Source: Nitrospirillum amazonense
GTDB lineage: Bacteria > Pseudomonadota > Alphaproteobacteria > Azospirillales > Azospirillaceae
Length of the DNA: 64,000 bases
Assembly: GCF_007828045.1 (NCBI RefSeq)
Contig: NZ_VITN01000004.1
Span: 248,001 to 312,000, forward strand
Reading direction: 5' to 3'
The notes below the pieces were generated by a model. The model was not told the origin of the DNA. It saw only the letters and a list, made by a program, of their open reading frames with translations, and made no database searches. Below, in pieces: positions 16,922 to 24,203 of the stretch. Every line of letters begins with the position of its first letter. The first letter of the stretch is position 1. Both the position numbers and the translations under genes were made by a program.

Positions 16922-19468
16922 TCAGGCGAGGCCGACGCTGGCCACCAGCGCCGCCTTTTCCAGCGACAGCTCCACCGTCGCCGCCTTCAGCCCCTCGGCC
17001 TTGGCGGTCACGCGCACCGTGCCGGCTTGCTTGCCCGTCTGCACGATGGCGCCGCACAGGCCCTTGAAGGCCTTGCGATAGGGGGCGTGGTCGGGTTCCA
17101 GGCTGGTGGGGTCGCCGTTGCCGACGCCCAGCAGGCGGGCGCCGCCTTCGATGGTGAAGGTCACCAAATGGTCGGCGTCGGGCACCAGGCGGCCCTTGGC
17201 GTCGACCACGCTGGCCGACAGCACGGCCACGTCGTCGCCATCGGCCCGCAGCGTCACGCGGTCGGCCGTCAGGGTCAGGGCATGGGCCGGGCCGGCGGTT
17301 TCCTGCCGCTGGGTCAGCACGCGGCGGCCGTCTTTGTAGCCGTGGGCCTCGATGGCGCCCGGCTGGTAGGGCACGGTCCATTCCAGGTGGCGGTTGCGGG
17401 TGACATCCTTGCGACCCAGGCTGCGGCCGTTCACGAACAGCTCCACCGCGTCCAGATTGCTGTGGCACCAGACGGCGATGTCCTGGCCCTCCCGCCCCGG
17501 CCAGGTCCAGTGCGGGAACAGGTGCAGGTGCGGCTGGTCCGGCCGCCACCAGGCGCGGTAGTAGTGGTAGTTGTCCTTAGGGAAACCGCACAGGTCCAGG
17601 ATGCCGAAGTTGGACACGGTGTTGGGCCAGTCGATGAACGGCGTCGGCTCCCCACGATAGTCGAAGCCCGTCCAGGCGAAGCCGCCGGACAGGAAGGGGC
17701 GGCTGTCGTAGAAGGTCCACCACTGTTCCGCCGTGCTGGCCCACTTGGGGTATTCGGTGTCATAGGCGGGGACGTAATGGCGGGCGTCGTCGTGGGCATA
17801 GACGCCGCGGGTGCAGACGGTGCTGGCCGTTTCCGTGCCGATCATGGGCTGGTTGGGGAAGCGGGCGTGGAAGGCGTCGATCTCATCCAGGTAGTAGTTG
17901 AAGCCCATGACGTCCAGCACCGGGCTGGCGCCCTGGCCGAACTTGCCGTTGAACGCCTCCGTGACCGGGCGGGTGCCGTCCAGGCGGTACACCGCGCGCT
18001 TCATGCTGGCGGCGATGCGGGCGCCCTGTTCCGTGCCGCGGTGGATTTCCTCGTTGCCGATGCTCCACAGGAAGACGGAGGGGCGGTTGCGGTCGCGCCG
18101 CACCATGCGCTCCAGCTGGCTCATGCCCTCCGGGTTGCTGGACATCTGGCGGGTTTCCTCCATCACCAGGATGCCCAGCCGGTCGCAGGCGTCCAGCAAG
18201 GCCGGCGCCGGCGGGTGGTGGGTGGTGCGCCAGGCGTTGGCGCCCATCTCCTTCAGCCGTTCCACGCGATAGGCGTGCAGCCGGTCGGGCACGGCGAAGC
18301 CCACGCCGGCATGGTCCTGGTGGTTGCAGGTGCCCTTCACCTTCACCGGCCGCCCATTCAGGAAAAAGCCCTCGTTGGCGTCGAAGCGCAGGGTGCGGAT
18401 GCCGAAGGATGTGTGATAGCGATCGATCACCGCCCCGCCCACGCTGACCTCCGTCACCAGGGTGTAGAGCTTGGGCGCCTCCAGCGACCACAGGGCGGGT
18501 GAGGCCAGGGTGGCGGTTTGCACCACGGCACCCGTGTCCCATTCGCCCAGCGCCAGGGGTGTCGCGTCCAGCCGCAGGGCGGCCGTGCCGTCGGGGGCCA
18601 GCACCGTGCTGCGCACCTTGATCTCCGCCGCCGGGCCCTCGTTGGCCAGCTCGGTGGTGATGGTGAGGTCGGCACTGCCGGGCGTCACCGTGCTGCGCAC
18701 GAAGGTGCCCCATTGCGGCACATGGGCGGGCGCGGTCTTCACCAGCCAAACATGGCGATAAAGGCCGGCGCCTTCATAGGACCAGGCCTCGCCCAGGGTG
18801 GCGTCCACGCGGATGACCAGGGTGTTGGCGCCGCCCAGGAGGACGAAGTCGGTGATGTCCACGCGGAAGGGGGCGTAGCCGCTTTCGTTGGTGGCGACGA
18901 TGAAGCCGTTCAGCACCACCAGGCAGTTGCGGGCGACACCGTCGAACTCCAGCGACAGGCGCCGGCCGGCGTCCGTGGCGGGCAGGGTGAAGCTGCGGCG
19001 GTACCAACCCACGCTGGTCTCGGGAAACTGTCGCCCCAGGGGCTTGAAGCCCTGGTAGGCCATGGCCTCCGCCGCTTCCTTGCCCGGCAGCCGCGCCTGG
19101 GTGAAGGGCAGGTCCACCGCCCAGTCGTGCGGCAGGGTGACGGCGGCCCAGTCCTTGTCGTCGAAATCGGCCTTGGCTACCGGTGCGCTGAGGTCGCCGG
19201 ATTTGGCGTAGGTGCTGCGGTCGGTGCCGAAGCCGAAATCCTGCAGCGGGTCGGCGGCATGGCCCAGATGGAAGCGCCAGCCCTCGTTCATGCGCAGCCG
19301 TTCCCGCGGGGCCAGGTCGGCGGGAACGGGGGCGGGTGTGGCGGCGGCGACCTGGGGGATCGCCGCTGGTGCCGGGGCGGCCCCCGCCGGCGCCACACCC
19401 AGTGCCGCCCCGAGGGTGGGCAGCGTGGCGGCGGTGGCGAGCAGGCGGCGGCGGGTCAAGTCGGGCAT
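16922..19468 (-). CDS. Exported glycoside hydrolase family 2 protein (beta-galactosidase-like)
   Basis: 848 residues. The N terminus MPDLTRRRLLATAATLP has the twin-arginine pattern followed by a hydrophobic region and an Ala/Pro-rich linker to about residue 50, so Tat export is likely. The GH2 sugar-binding domain begins RMNEGWRFHLG and contains VTLPHDWAVD and GWYRRSF. The immunoglobulin-like domain follows, then the TIM barrel with acid/base Glu in FLWSIGNEEIHRG and nucleophile Glu in MIGTETAS. The C-terminal portion (YKDGRRVLTQRQETAGPA, VLSASVVDAKGRLVPDADHLVTF) fits DUF4982 and Ig-like domains of GH2 beta-galactosidases. Substrate is likely a beta-galactoside, but glucuronide or mannoside activity cannot be excluded. 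No transporter or regulator is adjacent. Confidence 0.93.
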   Translation of the reverse strand: MPDLTRRRLLATAATLPTLGAALGVAPAGAAPAPAAIPQVAAATPAPVPADLAPRERLRMNEGWRFHLGHAADPLQDFGFGTDRSTYAKSGDLSAPVAKADFDDKDWAAVTLPHDWAVDLPFTQARLPGKEAAEAMAYQGFKPLGRQFPETSVGWYRRSFTLPATDAGRRLSLEFDGVARNCLVVLNGFIVATNESGYAPFRVDITDFVLLGGANTLVIRVDATLGEAWSYEGAGLYRHVWLVKTAPAHVPQWGTFVRSTVTPGSADLTITTELANEGPAAEIKVRSTVLAPDGTAALRLDATPLALGEWDTGAVVQTATLASPALWSLEAPKLYTLVTEVSVGGAVIDRYHTSFGIRTLRFDANEGFFLNGRPVKVKGTCNHQDHAGVGFAVPDRLHAYRVERLKEMGANAWRTTHHPPAPALLDACDRLGILVMEETRQMSSNPEGMSQLERMVRRDRNRPSVFLWSIGNEEIHRGTEQGARIAASMKRAVYRLDGTRPVTEAFNGKFGQGASPVLDVMGFNYYLDEIDAFHARFPNQPMIGTETASTVCTRGVYAHDDARHYVPAYDTEYPKWASTAEQWWTFYDSRPFLSGGFAWTGFDYRGEPTPFIDWPNTVSNFGILDLCGFPKDNYHYYRAWWRPDQPHLHLFPHWTWPGREGQDIAVWCHSNLDAVELFVNGRSLGRKDVTRNRHLEWTVPYQPGAIEAHGYKDGRRVLTQRQETAGPAHALTLTADRVTLRADGDDVAVLSASVVDAKGRLVPDADHLVTFTIEGGARLLGVGNGDPTSLEPDHAPYRKAFKGLCGAIVQTGKQAGTVRVTAKAEGLKAATVELSLEKAALVASVGLA

Positions 19469-19607
19469 GGCAAGCGTCCCCAGGAGCGGCGGTTTAGATA
19501 ATATATAATATCCAATCTGTGTCGCGTAAAAGCCTTAAGACCTTCAAGGTGCTTGATCGGCGGAAGCGGTCGGATACACGCTGGCGATCTATAGCCGGGA
19601 GGGGGCC

Positions 19608-19762
19608 ATGCGGGTCGCGAAGTGGGGGAATAGCCTTGCGTCCGGCTGCCCGTGGCGGCGGTCGACGCTCTGGAATTGAAAGAAGGCGATGAGATCGAAA
19701 TCCGTGAAGCGGGTTTGGAGATGGCAGGACGATGGACTATCATGAGGATCAATGGAGGATAG
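19608..19762 (+). pseudogene. MazE/AbrB-type antitoxin remnant, frameshifted
   Basis: ATG at 19608 follows GGGAGGGGG and encodes MRVAKWGNSLA, the hallmark N terminus of MazE-like swapped-hairpin antitoxins. After codon 11 (about 19641-19645) one base is missing. In the next frame (from 19646) the expected continuation is LPVAAVDALELKEGDEIEI, ending prematurely at TAG 19760-19762. The C-terminal toxin-binding tail and any MazF gene are absent. It appears to be the residue of a decayed toxin-antitoxin module directly in front of the next two genes. Confidence 0.75.
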
Positions 19763-19766
19763 TGCG

Positions 19767-19967
19767 ATGCAGCTTCAGGGCTTCGTGCCGCAAGGCATTA
19801 TTGGGACTTGGCGGCGCTTCGGCGTTGTCGGCCCAGTCTATGAAATCGTCAGCAAGGAAAAAGATCTTCCCGACGGTGACACGTTGATGCGTGTCCGTGT
19901 TGTTGAGACGGGTGAAGAGGTTGCATACAAGTTGACGGATATCTTGGATGACCCGAAGGAGCGCTAA
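19767..19967 (+). CDS. Small DUF5397-like protein, possible antitoxin
   Basis: 66 residues: MQLQGFVPQGIIGTWRRFG, VGPVYEIV, then a short beta-rich part LMRVRVVETGEEVAYKLTDILDDP. The GxxGPxYEI and VRVVETGEE motifs resemble DUF5397 as I remember it; the family assignment is tentative. GGAGG at 19754-19758 supports ATG 19767 rather than the in-frame ATG at 19752, which overlaps that ribosome site. Its last codons contain the ribosome site of the VapD-like gene, so the two are co-translated in the antitoxin-then-toxin order. Confidence 0.7.
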   Translation: MQLQGFVPQGIIGTWRRFGVVGPVYEIVSKEKDLPDGDTLMRVRVVETGEEVAYKLTDILDDPKER

Positions 19968-19969
19968 CG

Positions 19970-20257
19970 TTGTTCGCCATAGCCTTTGATCTGATAGTGG
20001 CCGACACGGTTCAGCATCACCCTAGCCATAATGCCTCCCAGGCTTACGCTGATATCCGCGCGACCTTGACTGGTCTTGGCTTCGAGTGGCGACAGGGTAG
20101 TCTCTATACGACCGACAACGACAGCATGGCATCGATCTTTGCCGCTATTTCGGCGCTGAAGGCATTGCCCTGGTTTCCGCTGTCTGTTCGCGACATTCGA
20201 GCGTTCCGCGTCGAAAACTGGTCCGACTTCACAACCATTGTTAAAGGGGGGGGATAG
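19970..20257 (+). CDS. VapD-like (Cas2-fold) ribonuclease, possible toxin
   Basis: 95 residues: MFAIAFDLIVADTVQHHP with the Asp at the end of strand 1, YADIRATLTGLGFEWRQGSLYTTDNDS, and FAAISALKALPWFPLSVRDIRAFRVENWSDFT. This is the VapD family, whose fold resembles Cas2, with the nuclease Asp in FDL. Family members act as RNases and some are toxins. The start is TTG 19970 with AAGGAG at 19956-19961 (8-bp spacer), inside the preceding gene's last codons. It converges with map: its stop (20255-20257) overlaps the map 3' end by 17 bp. Confidence 0.85.
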   Translation: MFAIAFDLIVADTVQHHPSHNASQAYADIRATLTGLGFEWRQGSLYTTDNDSMASIFAAISALKALPWFPLSVRDIRAFRVENWSDFTTIVKGGG

Positions 20258-21023
20258 CCCGCCGCTTGCGTTCCTCCGCGCGCAAGGTCAGGACGCGCAC
20301 GCCGGTGGCGGTCACGGCCACGGTGTGTTCGAACTGCGCTGACAGCTTGCCGTCCACCGTCACCACCGACCAGCCGTCGTCCTTCGTCTCCACCCGGGCG
20401 CCGCCCTGGTTCAGCATGGGCTCGATGGTGAAGACCATGCCCGCCTTCAGGCGCAGGCCCGTGCCTGGCTTGCCGAAGTGCAGGATCTGCGGTTCCTCGT
20501 GCATCTCCCGGCCGATGCCGTGGCCGCAATATTCCCGCACCACGGTATAGCCGTTGCGCTTGGCGTGGCGCTCGATGACATGGCCGATGTCGCCCAGGTG
20601 GGCGCCGGGGCGTACCTGGCGGATGCCGTGCCACAGCGCCTCGTACGTCGTCTGCACCAGGCGCCGCGCGGCCGGCGCCACCGCGCCGATCAGGTAGGTC
20701 TTGCTGGAATCGGCGATGTAGCCGTTCTTTTCCAGCGTGATGTCGAAGTTGACGATGTCGCCGTCCGCCAGGATGTCGGTGGCGGAGGGCACGCCGTGGC
20801 AGACGACGTCGTTGCGGGAACAGTTCAGGACGTAGCCATAGCCGTACTGCCCCTTGCTGGCGGGGCGGGCGTTCAACTCGTTGACGATGTAGTCCTCGAC
20901 CCGGTCGTTGACCGCCAGCGTGCTGAGGCCGGCCAGGGGCATGTCGTCCAGCATGTGGAAGACGCTGGCCAGCAGGCGCCCGGCCTCACCCAGCTTTTCG
21001 ATCTCGTCGGGGCGCTTGACCAT
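20241..21023 (-). CDS. map: Methionine aminopeptidase type I (probable accessory copy)
   Basis: 260 residues, the usual type-I length. All dinuclear metal ligands are present: D94 (VNFDITLE), D105 (ADSSKTY), H168 (GHGIGREMHEEP), E201 (FTIEPM) and E232 (FEHTV), plus H76 (VCHGVP). It removes the initiator Met from nascent proteins. ATG 21023 shares one base with the TAA of the upstream ParD-like gene (TAATG), so its translation depends on that gene. A 53-codon longer open frame upstream is antitoxin sequence out of frame and is rejected. Placement behind an antitoxin-like regulator instead of in a housekeeping context suggests a second, conditionally expressed copy. Confidence 0.93.
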   Translation of the reverse strand: MVKRPDEIEKLGEAGRLLASVFHMLDDMPLAGLSTLAVNDRVEDYIVNELNARPASKGQYGYGYVLNCSRNDVVCHGVPSATDILADGDIVNFDITLEKNGYIADSSKTYLIGAVAPAARRLVQTTYEALWHGIRQVRPGAHLGDIGHVIERHAKRNGYTVVREYCGHGIGREMHEEPQILHFGKPGTGLRLKAGMVFTIEPMLNQGGARVETKDDGWSVVTVDGKLSAQFEHTVAVTATGVRVLTLRAEERKRRAIPPL

Positions 21024-21244
21024 TATGGGGTGGGTTCCAACGGGCGGGGTTCCGGTTCCAGATGGACGGAGGCCATCTTCAGCTGGATGCGCAGGATGTC
21101 GTTCAGCGACAGGGTGGGGTTGGCTTCCGCCAGCATGCCGATCTTCATCCAGTATTCGGCCTGGGCATTGATGGACCGGCACAGCACGGTGCTGGCCTTG
21201 CGCACCTCCTCATGCAGGTCGTCGTCGATCTTCACGATGCCCAT
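21023..21244 (-). CDS. ParD-like antitoxin-family protein
   Basis: 73 residues: MGIVKIDDDLHEEVRKASTVLCRSINAQAEYWMKIGMLAEANPTLSLNDILRIQL. It has a ribbon (GIVKIDDDL) then two helices, as in ribbon-helix-helix DNA-binding antitoxins, and fits the ParD_like family. ATG 21244 has GGAG about 7 bp upstream. A perfect 26-bp palindrome (21257-21282) lies 12 bp before the start, as expected for an autorepressor. No ParE-type toxin is encoded; the coupled downstream gene is map. Either map is a passenger or the pair forms a regulator-enzyme unit. Confidence 0.8.
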   Translation of the reverse strand: MGIVKIDDDLHEEVRKASTVLCRSINAQAEYWMKIGMLAEANPTLSLNDILRIQLKMASVHLEPEPRPLEPTP

Positions 21245-21256
21245 GGGGCTCTCCGA

Positions 21257-21282
21257 TATATGAAACGTATACGTTTCATATA
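21257..21282. promoter_or_regulatory. Perfect 26-bp palindromic operator before parD-like/map
   Basis: Each half reads TATATGAAACGTA from the outside in, and the whole 26 bp is exactly its own reverse complement. The AT-rich outer parts may also hold a -10 element. The position just upstream of the ribosome site of the ribbon-helix-helix gene suggests autoregulation. Confidence 0.75.
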
Positions 21283-21378
21283 GGGAGTGGTTCGGGGGCG
21301 TCAACCGGCGCTGTCGATTCCGGATAGTCCGATTTTAGGGTGTCGACTCATCTTGACCGGGCCGGCGACTCCGGATTA

Positions 21379-21393
21379 GAACATAACAAGAAC
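21379..21393. promoter_or_regulatory. LexA box (SOS operator) for imuA-imuB-dnaE2
   Basis: GAAC-ATAACAA-GAAC, which is GTTC-N7-GTTC on the other strand, the direct-repeat LexA site of alphaproteobacteria. It lies 39 bp upstream of the imuA ATG, so the cassette should be induced by DNA damage. Confidence 0.85.
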
Positions 21394-21431
21394 ATTATCC
21401 CGCGCCCCTGAGAGACCAAGGCAGCATCCCC

Positions 21432-22355
21432 ATGCCCGCCATTCCTCCCCCCATTTCCGCAACCAGGCCAACACCTTGCCCTGAAGAAGGACAGTCTGAG
21501 GGTGCCCTGGACCGTCAGCGCCTGCTGGCGGTGTTGCGGGAACAGGTGCGCGCGGTGGAGGCGCCGGGGACCGGCCGGGGCGTCGTGCCGCTGGGGGTGC
21601 CGGCGGTGGATGCGCATCTGCCGGCGGCGGGGGGCGTCAACGGCCTGCCGCGCGCCGCCTTGCATGAGGTGGCGGCGGCGGGCGATCTCGACGCGGGTGC
21701 CGCGACCGCCTTCACCGCCCTGCTGGCCGCCCGGCTGGCGGAACAGGTGCGCGGCCCCATCCTGTGGATGACCCGGGCACCGGACCTCTACGCCCCCGGG
21801 CTGGACGCCCAGGGGGTGGGGCCCGGCCGGCTGGTGGTGGTGCACGCCACAAGCGAGGTCGATCTGCTGTGGGCCATGGAGGAGGCGTTGCGCTGCCCGC
21901 GCGTGGGCGCCGTGGTGGGGGAGGCCGGCGGGCTGGACCTGACGGCCAGCCGCCGCCTGCACCTGGCGGCGGAAACGGGTGGCGTGCCGGGACTGCTGTT
22001 GCGCCTGAATGCGGACAAGGGGGGCGCCATGAAGGGCTTGAAGGGTGCTGGGCGGGGCAGCGGGCGGGGCAGCACCCAGGCCACCGCCGCCGTCACCCGT
22101 TGGCAGGTCGGCACGGCGCCCATCCACGATGATGGCAGCGCCGCTTCGGCCTTCACCGGTCCCGCTTGGCGGGTGGAGCTGTTGCGCTGCCGCGGCGGCC
22201 GGCCGGGGGCATGGACCCTGTATGAACGCGAGGGTTTGCGGCTGGAGGCGGCGGGCGAGGTGGCCGTGCCGGCGCCGGAGACGCCGCCACCAGCTTCGGC
22301 GGTGGTTCCGTTCGCCCCGACCCCGCTTCCCCCGACTTGGCGCGCGGTGGGCTGA
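21432..22355 (+). CDS. imuA: ImuA, SOS mutasome accessory protein (RecA-like)
   Basis: 307 residues. After a short leader, LDRQRLLAVLREQVRAVEA, then GVPAVDAHLPAAGGVNGLPRAALHEVAA and LWMTRAPDLYAPGL are characteristic of ImuA/SulA-like proteins, a RecA-related family that assists ImuB and DnaE2 in damage-induced mutagenesis. The C-terminal half carries low-complexity Gly/Arg segments (GAGRGSGRGS). It is the first gene after the LexA box. The stop is 3 bp before the imuB start, so the two are coupled. Confidence 0.9.
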   Translation: MPAIPPPISATRPTPCPEEGQSEGALDRQRLLAVLREQVRAVEAPGTGRGVVPLGVPAVDAHLPAAGGVNGLPRAALHEVAAAGDLDAGAATAFTALLAARLAEQVRGPILWMTRAPDLYAPGLDAQGVGPGRLVVVHATSEVDLLWAMEEALRCPRVGAVVGEAGGLDLTASRRLHLAAETGGVPGLLLRLNADKGGAMKGLKGAGRGSGRGSTQATAAVTRWQVGTAPIHDDGSAASAFTGPAWRVELLRCRGGRPGAWTLYEREGLRLEAAGEVAVPAPETPPPASAVVPFAPTPLPPTWRAVG

Positions 22356-22358
22356 GCC

Positions 22359-24059
22359 ATGCGCCGCATCCTTTCCCTCTGGCTGCCCACCTTCGCCACC
22401 GACCGCGTGCGCCGGGGGCTGACGCCGCCGTTGGCGACTGACGCCCCCCTGGTGATCCGCCTGTCGGACCGGGGGCGCCTGACCGTGGCGGCGGTGAACG
22501 CGGCGGCGCGGGCCAAGCGCCTGGTGCCGGGCATGGGCCTGGCCGACGCCCGCGCGCTGGAGCCCCAGGTGCGGGTGGTGGACGCCGATCCCGAGGGCGA
22601 TGTCGCGGCGTTGGAGCGGCTGGCCGACTGGGCCCGGCGCTACACGCCCTGGACGGCGGTGGACCCCAGCGATCCGCCCGGCTTCGGCCCAAAGGGTCTT
22701 GGTGGGGGCCCCGGTCTTCTCATGGACATCACCGGCTGCGCCCATCTGCTGGGTGGGGAGCATGAGCTGTTGCTGGACCTGGAGCGCCGCCTGGTCAAGG
22801 CGGGGTTCGAAGCGCGGGCCGCCATCGCCGACAGCATCGGCGCCGCCTGGGCGCAGGCCCGCTTCGGCGTCCAACTGGTGGTGCCGCCGGGCGGGGCGGC
22901 GGAGGCCCTGGCCGACCTGCCGTTGCCGGCTTTGCGCCTGGGCGGCGATCTGGTGGCCAGCCTGCGCCGCGTGGGCCTGCGCCGGGTGGGCGAACTGATG
23001 CGCATGGCCCAAGGAACCAGGGGGGGTGAGGGATCCAAGAATCGGGCGGCGCTGGCCGCGCGCTACGGCGCCCAGGTCGCCCTGCGCCTGGACCAGGCCC
23101 TGGGTTGGGTGGATGAGCCGCTGTCGCCCCGCCGTGCGCCCACCCGCCACACCGCCCGCCTGACGGTGGTCGATCCCCTCTCCACGCCCGAAGGCCTGGC
23201 CCAGGCGGTGCGCCACCTGTTGGGCCGGGTGGCGGCCAGCCTGACGGCGGCGGGGGAGGGCGCGCGGTCGCTGGAGCTGGAGGCCTGGCGCATCGACGCC
23301 GGCCATGACGCCCCGCCCCAGGTGCTGAGCGTGGGCGCCAGCCGCCCCAACCGCGACCCCGCCCATCTCTGGCGCCTGCTGGAACCGCGCATGGACCAAC
23401 TGGAGCCGGGGGCGGGCTTTGAAACCATGGCCATTTCCGTCACCCACGCCGCCCCCTTCGATGGCGGCCAGGCGGTGCTGAGCGGCGACGGGCTGGCCGA
23501 CCTGGCGGGGCCGCCGGCGGCGCAGGCGGGGGCGGCGGCCGGTGCCGGCAACCCCCTGGTGGCCGACCCGCCCATCGCGGAACTGGTGGACCGGCTGGGC
23601 GCCCGCCTGGGTCATGGCCGGGTGCTGCGCCTGCTGCCCCGGCAAAGCTGGATACCGGAACAGGCGGTGCGGGCGGTGCCGGCCGAGGCGCAGGACAACA
23701 GCCCGCCAGCGGCCCCGCCGGCGGCCGCACCGCTCGCCTGGCCGGCCGACCGGCCGCGCCCCATCCGCCTGCTGCCCCGGCCGGAGGCGGTGGAGGTGGT
23801 GGCCCCCATCCCCGACGACCCGCCCCTGCTGTTCCGCTGGCGCGACCAGACCTATCGCGTGGGCCGGGCCGAGGGGCCGGAGCGCCTGCTGCCGGAATGG
23901 TGGGAGGGGGGGGAGCGCCGCCCCAACCCGAACCCCGAGCCCCGCGACTATTACCGGGTGGAGGATGCCGAGGGCCGGCGCTTCTGGCTCTATCGCCTGG
24001 GCCTCTACCACGCCGGCGGCCCGCCGCCCCGCTGGTTCCTGCACGGCTTTTTCGGGTGA
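22359..24059 (+). CDS. imuB: ImuB, Y-family polymerase-like mutasome subunit
   Basis: 566 residues. The N terminus RRILSLWLPTFATDR replaces the usual catalytic DxD strand of Y-family polymerases, as in ImuB proteins, which lack polymerase activity and act as the beta-clamp-binding hub. Other family marks are VNAAARAKRLVPGMGLADARALEP, LLMDITGCAHLLGGE, AAIADSIGAAWAQARF and the helix-hairpin-helix-like LRRVGLRRVGELMRM. The C-terminal 150 residues are Pro/Ala-rich and end DYYRVEDAEGRRFWLYRLGLY, the conserved ImuB tail. It is separated from dnaE2 by 144 bp that contain a repeat element. Confidence 0.93.
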   Translation: MRRILSLWLPTFATDRVRRGLTPPLATDAPLVIRLSDRGRLTVAAVNAAARAKRLVPGMGLADARALEPQVRVVDADPEGDVAALERLADWARRYTPWTAVDPSDPPGFGPKGLGGGPGLLMDITGCAHLLGGEHELLLDLERRLVKAGFEARAAIADSIGAAWAQARFGVQLVVPPGGAAEALADLPLPALRLGGDLVASLRRVGLRRVGELMRMAQGTRGGEGSKNRAALAARYGAQVALRLDQALGWVDEPLSPRRAPTRHTARLTVVDPLSTPEGLAQAVRHLLGRVAASLTAAGEGARSLELEAWRIDAGHDAPPQVLSVGASRPNRDPAHLWRLLEPRMDQLEPGAGFETMAISVTHAAPFDGGQAVLSGDGLADLAGPPAAQAGAAAGAGNPLVADPPIAELVDRLGARLGHGRVLRLLPRQSWIPEQAVRAVPAEAQDNSPPAAPPAAAPLAWPADRPRPIRLLPRPEAVEVVAPIPDDPPLLFRWRDQTYRVGRAEGPERLLPEWWEGGERRPNPNPEPRDYYRVEDAEGRRFWLYRLGLYHAGGPPPRWFLHGFFG

Positions 24060-24100
24060 TGCTCACCACCCCCCAAGAATTTATCCCGGAGCACAGCGAC

Positions 24101-24149
24101 TAGGCCGCGACCGCGGCCGCCGGAAGTTTCTGGGGAGCGCAGCGGACCG
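24101..24149 (+). repeat. GACY-loop hairpin repeat, copy 1
   Basis: TA, stem GGCCGC, loop GACC, stem GCGGCC, then GCCGGA; after a variable gap come GGGGAGC and CAGCGGACC, also shared with the copy at 29860. A secondary inverted repeat AGTTTC/GAAACT flanks the second part. It lies between imuB and dnaE2 in the same orientation as both. Confidence 0.6.
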
Positions 24150-24203
24150 GAAACTGAGGACAAGCCAAGCCAGCGGATGCTGGCGCCCGGCGTCTGAGGG
24201 AAC

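Noticed and set aside
21348-24044. Very long open frame on the minus strand opposite imuA/imuB (898 codons); similar ones oppose dnaE2, the TonB receptors, kdpA, kdpB and kdpD.
   Set aside because: Antisense frames stay open because GC-rich third positions avoid stop codons. The products are His/Gln/Gly/Arg-rich with no domains, and the opposite strand encodes recognised proteins.
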